Assembly: GCA_947375135.1 (NCBI GenBank)
Contig: CANCER010000035.1
Span: 1-35,757 of the forward strand
Reading direction: 5' to 3'
DNA length: 35,757 bases
Source: Comamonadaceae bacterium
GTDB taxonomy: Bacteria; Pseudomonadota; Gammaproteobacteria; Burkholderiales; Burkholderiaceae_C
The notes beneath the pieces are model-generated. The model saw only the letters and a list, made by a program, of their open reading frames with translations, was not told the DNA's origin and did no database searches. Below, piece by piece: positions 31,725 to 35,757 of this stretch. The translations under genes and the position numbers were made by a program. Position 1 is the stretch's first letter. Each line of letters begins with the position of its first letter.

Positions 31725-32945
31725 ATGCCAAACATTCACCGCGGTAGCAGCGATCATCCTGCGAACCCCTGTATTGGCCTCACGGCGGGGGGGCATTGTG
31801 GCCTGCCTTTCCAGACGGTCGCGCTGGTACTGCAAGGCGGTGGCGCGTTGGGCTCGTACCAGGCCGGCGTTTACGAAGGACTGTCGCAAGGGGGCATAGA
31901 GCCCAACTGGTTGGCGGGCATTTCCATTGGTGCACTCAACACCGCGATCATTGCAGGCAACCCTCCGGCCACGCGTGTGGAGCGACTGCGCGAGTTTTGG
32001 GAAACCATTTGTCGTCCGGCCATCGCGCTTCCCTCGTTGGAGTGGATGAACAGCTGGTTGGCCCACACAGGGCGGGATGCCCGCAAGTTTTTCAGTGGCT
32101 TTGCTGCCATGCGTGCAGTCATTGAAGGCCAGCATGACTTCTTCGTTCCGCGTGGCATCTCGGCTTGGTTGGATGGCAAGCAGGCGACCACCATGGCCAG
32201 CTTTTACGACACGACTGCGCTGAAGACCACGCTTGAACGGTTCGTCGATTTCGACCGCATCAACCACGGAAATATTCGCGTGTCAGTCGGTGCAGTGAGC
32301 TTGCGTACCGGCAATTTTGCGTACTTTGACAATACCGAAGGCATGGCCTGCAAGGCGCTGAAGGCGGAGCACTTCATGGCCTCTGCAGCACTGCCTCCCG
32401 GCTTTCCGGCCATCGAGATTGACGGGGAGTTTTACTGGGACGGCGGCCTGGTCTCCAACACACCCCTGACCCACGTGTTGTCGACGACGCCACGTCGAAA
32501 CACGCTAACTTTCCAGGTAGACCTCTGGAGTGCCCGTGGACCACTGCCTGAAAATGTGTACGAAGCGCAAGAGCGCCTGAAAGACATTCAGTTTTCAAGC
32601 AGGACCCGCACCGCGACGCAAGTCATGGCCGAATCACAGCATTACCGGCGCATGCTGCGGGAGTTGCTGTTGCATGTTCCCGTGGAGCTTCGCAAAACGG
32701 AAAAGTGGTGCATTGAGGCGCAGAAGTTTGCCTGCGAAGGCCAATACAGCGTGATCCATCTCATCTACCAGGACAAGGAGTGGGAAGGCCTGGCCAAGGA
32801 TTACGAATTCAGTGCGGAAACCATGCAATCGCACTGGCAAAGTGGGTTGAACGATATCCAGCATACGTTGTCGCATTCCGCATGGCTTCAGCTACCCCCG
32901 GCTGGCAAGGAGTTCGTGGTTCATGACTTGCACACGGGAAGTTGA
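31725..32945 (+). CDS. Patatin-like phospholipase, DUF3734 type
   Basis: 406-aa hydrolase with the patatin Ser-Asp dyad: oxyanion-hole motif GGGALGSYQAG (38-48), nucleophile elbow GISIGALN with Ser67, and catalytic Asp239 in DGGLVSN. There is no signal peptide; the first 30 residues are variable. The C-terminal 130 residues (from about VYEAQERLKDIQFSSR, ending with AETMQSHWQSGLNDI) match the DUF3734 region found behind patatin domains in Burkholderiales. The substrate may be phospholipid or a storage polyester; this is not decided by sequence. It begins 76 bp after the phasin-like gene and its last 25 bp overlap the convergent lysR. Confidence 0.9.
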   Translation: MPNIHRGSSDHPANPCIGLTAGGHCGLPFQTVALVLQGGGALGSYQAGVYEGLSQGGIEPNWLAGISIGALNTAIIAGNPPATRVERLREFWETICRPAIALPSLEWMNSWLAHTGRDARKFFSGFAAMRAVIEGQHDFFVPRGISAWLDGKQATTMASFYDTTALKTTLERFVDFDRINHGNIRVSVGAVSLRTGNFAYFDNTEGMACKALKAEHFMASAALPPGFPAIEIDGEFYWDGGLVSNTPLTHVLSTTPRRNTLTFQVDLWSARGPLPENVYEAQERLKDIQFSSRTRTATQVMAESQHYRRMLRELLLHVPVELRKTEKWCIEAQKFACEGQYSVIHLIYQDKEWEGLAKDYEFSAETMQSHWQSGLNDIQHTLSHSAWLQLPPAGKEFVVHDLHTGS

Positions 32946-33898
32946 TTGGCCGGTGACAACGCGCCTTCCAAGGACCGGCTGGCCGCCAGCAGCGCTTCTA
33001 CCAGTGCGTGGCGCAGCGGATGCGGGGCTGGCATGTCCGGCAGCAGCAGGCTGATCCTGAACGGAATGCCCACGCTCAGCGGCCTGACCTCCAAGCCGTT
33101 GCCGGCACATTCCAACGCGGTGAGCGGGTTGACGATCGCCACCCCCAAGCCTTGGCGCACCATGGCGCAAATGGCCACGGCACTCTCGGTTTCCAGGCAT
33201 TGCACGCGCTGTACACCCTGCGCGGCAAACAACTGATCGATGGCCTGGCGATACGGGTCGCTCAGGGCCAGGCTGATGAAGTGTTCCCCCTCAAAGTCTG
33301 CCGCGTCCAGTACCTGTTTGCGGCACAGCTGGTGCGAGCCGGGCAGCACGGCGACTTCATCGGCTTGCAACAAGGTCTGCCAGGCCACGCCGGGCGGGGC
33401 TGTGCTGGCCTCGCTCAATCCCAGGTCAAAGCGCTGTTCGGACAAGGCTTGTTCCAGCCAGGGCGACTCCAGGGGCTGCACGCTCACCAGCGCCTGTGGC
33501 GTGCTGTGCGCCAGGTTGAGCAGCGCATGCGGCACCAGCGCATGGGCCAGCGCCGGCAGACAGGCCAGACGCAGGCGCGTGCTGGAGAGCGTGCGCAACT
33601 CGCGTGCGCGCAGGGCGATCTGCTCCAGCCCGATGAAGGAGCGCTCGACTTCCTGCATCAGCGCCAGCGCGCGCGCCGTGGGGCGCAGACGTCCGCGCAC
33701 CCGGTCAAACAGCGCGTAGCCGAGCACCTGCTCCAGGCGCGCCAATTCGCGGCTGAGCGTGGGCTGGCTGGAGTGGCCGGCTTCGGCCGCGCGGCTCAGG
33801 TTGCCGTGCAGCATGACGCTGCGAAACAGGCCGAGCTGGCGGTGGGTGAGGGCGGGTGCGCTGTCTGGCTGCAAGGGCGTGGGTTTCAGGGAGGGCAT
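32921..33898 (-). CDS. lysR: LysR-family regulator, probable regulator of lysA
   Basis: 325-aa LysR-type transcription factor. The winged HTH lies at about 17-76 (LTHRQLGLFRSVMLHGNLSR, AEAGHSSQPTLSRELARLEQ, LGYALFDRVRGRLRPT). The remaining 240 residues form the co-inducer domain, for example FDLGLSEAS and MVRQGLGVAIVNP. It is divergent from lysA with an 80-bp gap. In enterobacteria LysR lies in the same position and activates lysA according to lysine and diaminopimelate levels; by that analogy this is a lysA regulator. Its 3' end overlaps the patatin gene. Confidence 0.88.
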   Translation of the reverse strand: MPSLKPTPLQPDSAPALTHRQLGLFRSVMLHGNLSRAAEAGHSSQPTLSRELARLEQVLGYALFDRVRGRLRPTARALALMQEVERSFIGLEQIALRARELRTLSSTRLRLACLPALAHALVPHALLNLAHSTPQALVSVQPLESPWLEQALSEQRFDLGLSEASTAPPGVAWQTLLQADEVAVLPGSHQLCRKQVLDAADFEGEHFISLALSDPYRQAIDQLFAAQGVQRVQCLETESAVAICAMVRQGLGVAIVNPLTALECAGNGLEVRPLSVGIPFRISLLLPDMPAPHPLRHALVEALLAASRSLEGALSPANQLPVCKS

Positions 33899-33930
33899 GT
33901 TTTGACTATATCCAAAGCGAATACATGCGG

Positions 33931-33954
33931 CATAAAAATGGCATTGATGTTATG
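33931..33954. promoter_or_regulatory. Candidate LysR operator between lysR and lysA
   Basis: CATAA (33931-33935) and TTATG (33950-33954) are inverted with a 14-bp spacing. Two smaller dyads, ATGCGGCAT (33925-33933) and AATGGCATT (33937-33945), overlap it with centres 12 bp apart. LysR-type proteins bind interrupted dyads in exactly such divergent gaps. No clear -10/-35 pair could be chosen within the 80 bp. Confidence 0.4.
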
Positions 33955-33978
33955 GCTTTGCGCGGGCATGATCCGACC

Positions 33979-35229
33979 ATGAACCCTTTTACCCCCTCCC
34001 TCCTGGCCGATCTGGCCCGCCAGCACGGCACCCCTTTGTGGGTGTATGACGCCGCCACCATCCAGTCGCGCGTGGCCGCACTCCAGCAGTTCGACACCGT
34101 GCGCTTTGCGCAAAAAGCCAACTCCAACACCCACCTGCTGCGCCTCCTGCGTAGCCAGGGCGTGGCGGTGGATGCGGTGTCGCTGGGCGAGATCGAGCGG
34201 GCGCTGGCGGCCGGTTTCCAGCCCGGCCTGGTGGACGGACACGCGGAAATTGTGTTCACTGCCGACCTGCTGGACCACGCCACGCTGGCGCGCGTGGCAG
34301 AGCTGGGTATTCCGGTGAACTGCGGCTCCATCGACATGCTGGGCCAACTCGCTGCGGCCAGCCCGGGCCACCCGGTGTGGTTGCGCATCAACCCCGGCTT
34401 TGGCCACGGCCACAGCAACAAGACCAATACCGGTGGCGAGCACAGCAAGCACGGCATCTGGCATGGTGATCTGGCAAAGGCGTGTGCGCAGATCCAGACG
34501 CTGGGTCTGTCGCTGCAAGGCCTGCACATGCACATTGGCTCCGGCGTGGATTACAGCCACTTGCAGGAAGTCTGCGGCGCCATGGTGGACCTGGTGAAAA
34601 CCGTGCAGGCCCAGGGTCTGGACTTGCAGGCCATCTCTGCCGGTGGCGGCCTCTCCATTCCCTACCAGGCCGGTGAGCCGGTGATCAACACCGCCCATTA
34701 CTTTGACCTGTGGGACGCAGCACGCCACACGATTGCCGGCCTGCTGGGCCACGCGGTGGAGTTGGAGATTGAACCCGGCCGCTACCTGGTGGCCGAGTCC
34801 GGCGTGCTGGTGAGCGAGGTGCGCGCCACCAAGCACCAGGGCACGCAGCATTTTGTGCTGGTGGATGCCGGCTTTAGTGACCTGATGCGCCCGGCCATGT
34901 ATGGCAGCCACCACGGCATGGAAATCATCCATGCCGACGGCACCGTGCCGACCACTGCCCGCCACAGCACGGTGGTGGCCGGCCCGTTGTGCGAGTCGGG
35001 CGATGTGTTTACACAGGGTGAAGGTGGCGTGGTGCTGCAGCGTGAATTGGCGACGGCCCAAGTGGGCGATCTGCTGGTGGTACATGACACCGGGGCCTAC
35101 GGTGCCTCCATGTCCAGCAACTACAACACGCGACCGCTGATTCCCGAGGTGCTGGTGCAGGAAGGCCAGGCCCGCCTGATCCGGCGCCGCCAGACGGTGG
35201 CCGAACTGCTGGCCTTGGAAGCGGTTTAG
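33979..35229 (+). CDS. lysA: Diaminopimelate decarboxylase
   Basis: Last step of lysine synthesis: decarboxylates meso-diaminopimelate to L-lysine using pyridoxal phosphate. 416 aa from ATG 33979. The fold-III PLP Lys is Lys46 in RFAQKANSN. HMHIGSGVDYSHL, the Gly-rich SAGGGLSIPYQAGEP, EIEPGRYLVAESG and the active-site CESGDVF are all present, and the C-terminus MSSNYNTRPLIPEVLV is family-typical. An earlier in-frame ATG at 33952 is possible but lies in the operator region; neither start has a clear Shine-Dalgarno sequence. It is divergent from lysR. No terminator is evident downstream. Confidence 0.96.
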   Translation: MNPFTPSLLADLARQHGTPLWVYDAATIQSRVAALQQFDTVRFAQKANSNTHLLRLLRSQGVAVDAVSLGEIERALAAGFQPGLVDGHAEIVFTADLLDHATLARVAELGIPVNCGSIDMLGQLAAASPGHPVWLRINPGFGHGHSNKTNTGGEHSKHGIWHGDLAKACAQIQTLGLSLQGLHMHIGSGVDYSHLQEVCGAMVDLVKTVQAQGLDLQAISAGGGLSIPYQAGEPVINTAHYFDLWDAARHTIAGLLGHAVELEIEPGRYLVAESGVLVSEVRATKHQGTQHFVLVDAGFSDLMRPAMYGSHHGMEIIHADGTVPTTARHSTVVAGPLCESGDVFTQGEGGVVLQRELATAQVGDLLVVHDTGAYGASMSSNYNTRPLIPEVLVQEGQARLIRRRQTVAELLALEAV

Positions 35230-35256
35230 GCCTTCGGGTCAGAGTGCAACAGCGAG

Positions 35257-35421
35257 CTAAGTGCGACTGCTGGCGCGAACCGTCAGGTTCTTTGCCGGTG
35301 GTGTCTTTCGAATCAACCGCACTTCCAACCTGCATCCCAAAGCCTCCGCGTACTTGGACAGGGTGGCCATAGAGGGTGAGTGCTTGCCGCTCCCTGACTC
35401 CATCCGCACGACGGCGGACTG
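35257..35421 (-). pseudogene. XRE-type HTH regulator/antitoxin, 5' end cut by an IS element
   Basis: The 54 C-terminal codons of an XRE/HigA-like DNA-binding protein remain: QSAVVRMESG (end of the recognition helix), SPSMATLSKYAEALGCRLEV and a basic tail. This is the second half of the HTH plus the usual antitoxin C-terminus. The first half (helices 1-3) is missing; where it should continue, near 35420, the sequence turns into the end of an IS3-family element. A toxin partner would be expected on the far side of the IS. It is therefore most likely an insertion-inactivated toxin-antitoxin gene. Confidence 0.75.
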
Positions 35422-35435
35422 TCCTGATCTAATGA

Positions 35436-35757
<322 letters not shown>

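Overview
The window is a piece of a high-GC betaproteobacterial chromosome, most likely Burkholderiales, family Comamonadaceae (Rhodoferax-like). This rests on gene content and order: the sdhCDA / GntR / mdh / CitE-like / acnB TCA cluster, a BPSS1780-type membrane protein next to an APH-type thrB, a DUF3734-type patatin and a divergent lysR-lysA pair. Nearly all of it is ordinary chromosomal backbone. Clearly mobile DNA appears only at the right edge, where an IS3-family element begins and has cut an XRE-type regulator gene.

Layout. 1-2218 (minus): start of sdhA, then sdhD, sdhC and a HutC/UTRA-type GntR regulator. 2219-7834 (plus): mdh, a CitE/HpcH-like lyase, a small exported protein and acnB, closed by a strong terminator. 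7893-9623: a DUF47 (PhoU-like) gene and a PiT phosphate transporter behind a Pho-box-like triple repeat. 9604-10603 (minus): a TM2 protein and a GNAT acetyltransferase. 10596-12937: the rpsP-rimM-trmD-rplS operon with an internal hairpin, an internal promoter candidate and a terminator. 12971-14595: a CoA-pyrophosphatase-type Nudix protein and a CobD/CbiB-like membrane protein. 14654-17243 (minus): M48 protease, pterin dehydratase, rsgA. 17280-20218: orn, then a DEAD-box RNA helicase with a structured leader and a repetitive RGD-rich tail. 20219-22085: guaC (minus) flanked on both sides by unusual hairpin repeats. 22086-24482: a UvrD/Rep helicase. 24504-26288 (minus): thrB and a BPSS1780 membrane protein. 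26355-31010: polA, an exported dienelactone hydrolase and a ZIP metal transporter. 31151-32945: a phasin-like small protein and a patatin-like lipase. 32921-35229: lysR and lysA, divergent. 35257-35757: truncated XRE gene and the IS3-family left end.

The first 7.8 kb encodes linked TCA-cycle steps (aconitase, succinate dehydrogenase, malate dehydrogenase) around one GntR regulator, with a perfect 12-bp palindrome just upstream of the mdh promoter as candidate operator. The ribosomal operon couples two ribosomal proteins to two RNA-maturation factors. LysR sits divergently beside lysA, as in the classical lysine-responsive pair.

The most unusual signal is non-coding. On each side of guaC lies a pair of hairpin elements in opposite orientation. 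Within each pair the apical loop is almost identical (35/36 and 30/32 bases), while the stems differ between copies yet stay self-complementary. A second signal is the roughly 180-nt leader of the DEAD-box gene, whose segments can form mutually exclusive stem-loops across a possible 9-codon ORF. Two short ORFs that end exactly on the start codons of the CitE-like gene and rplS are further candidates.
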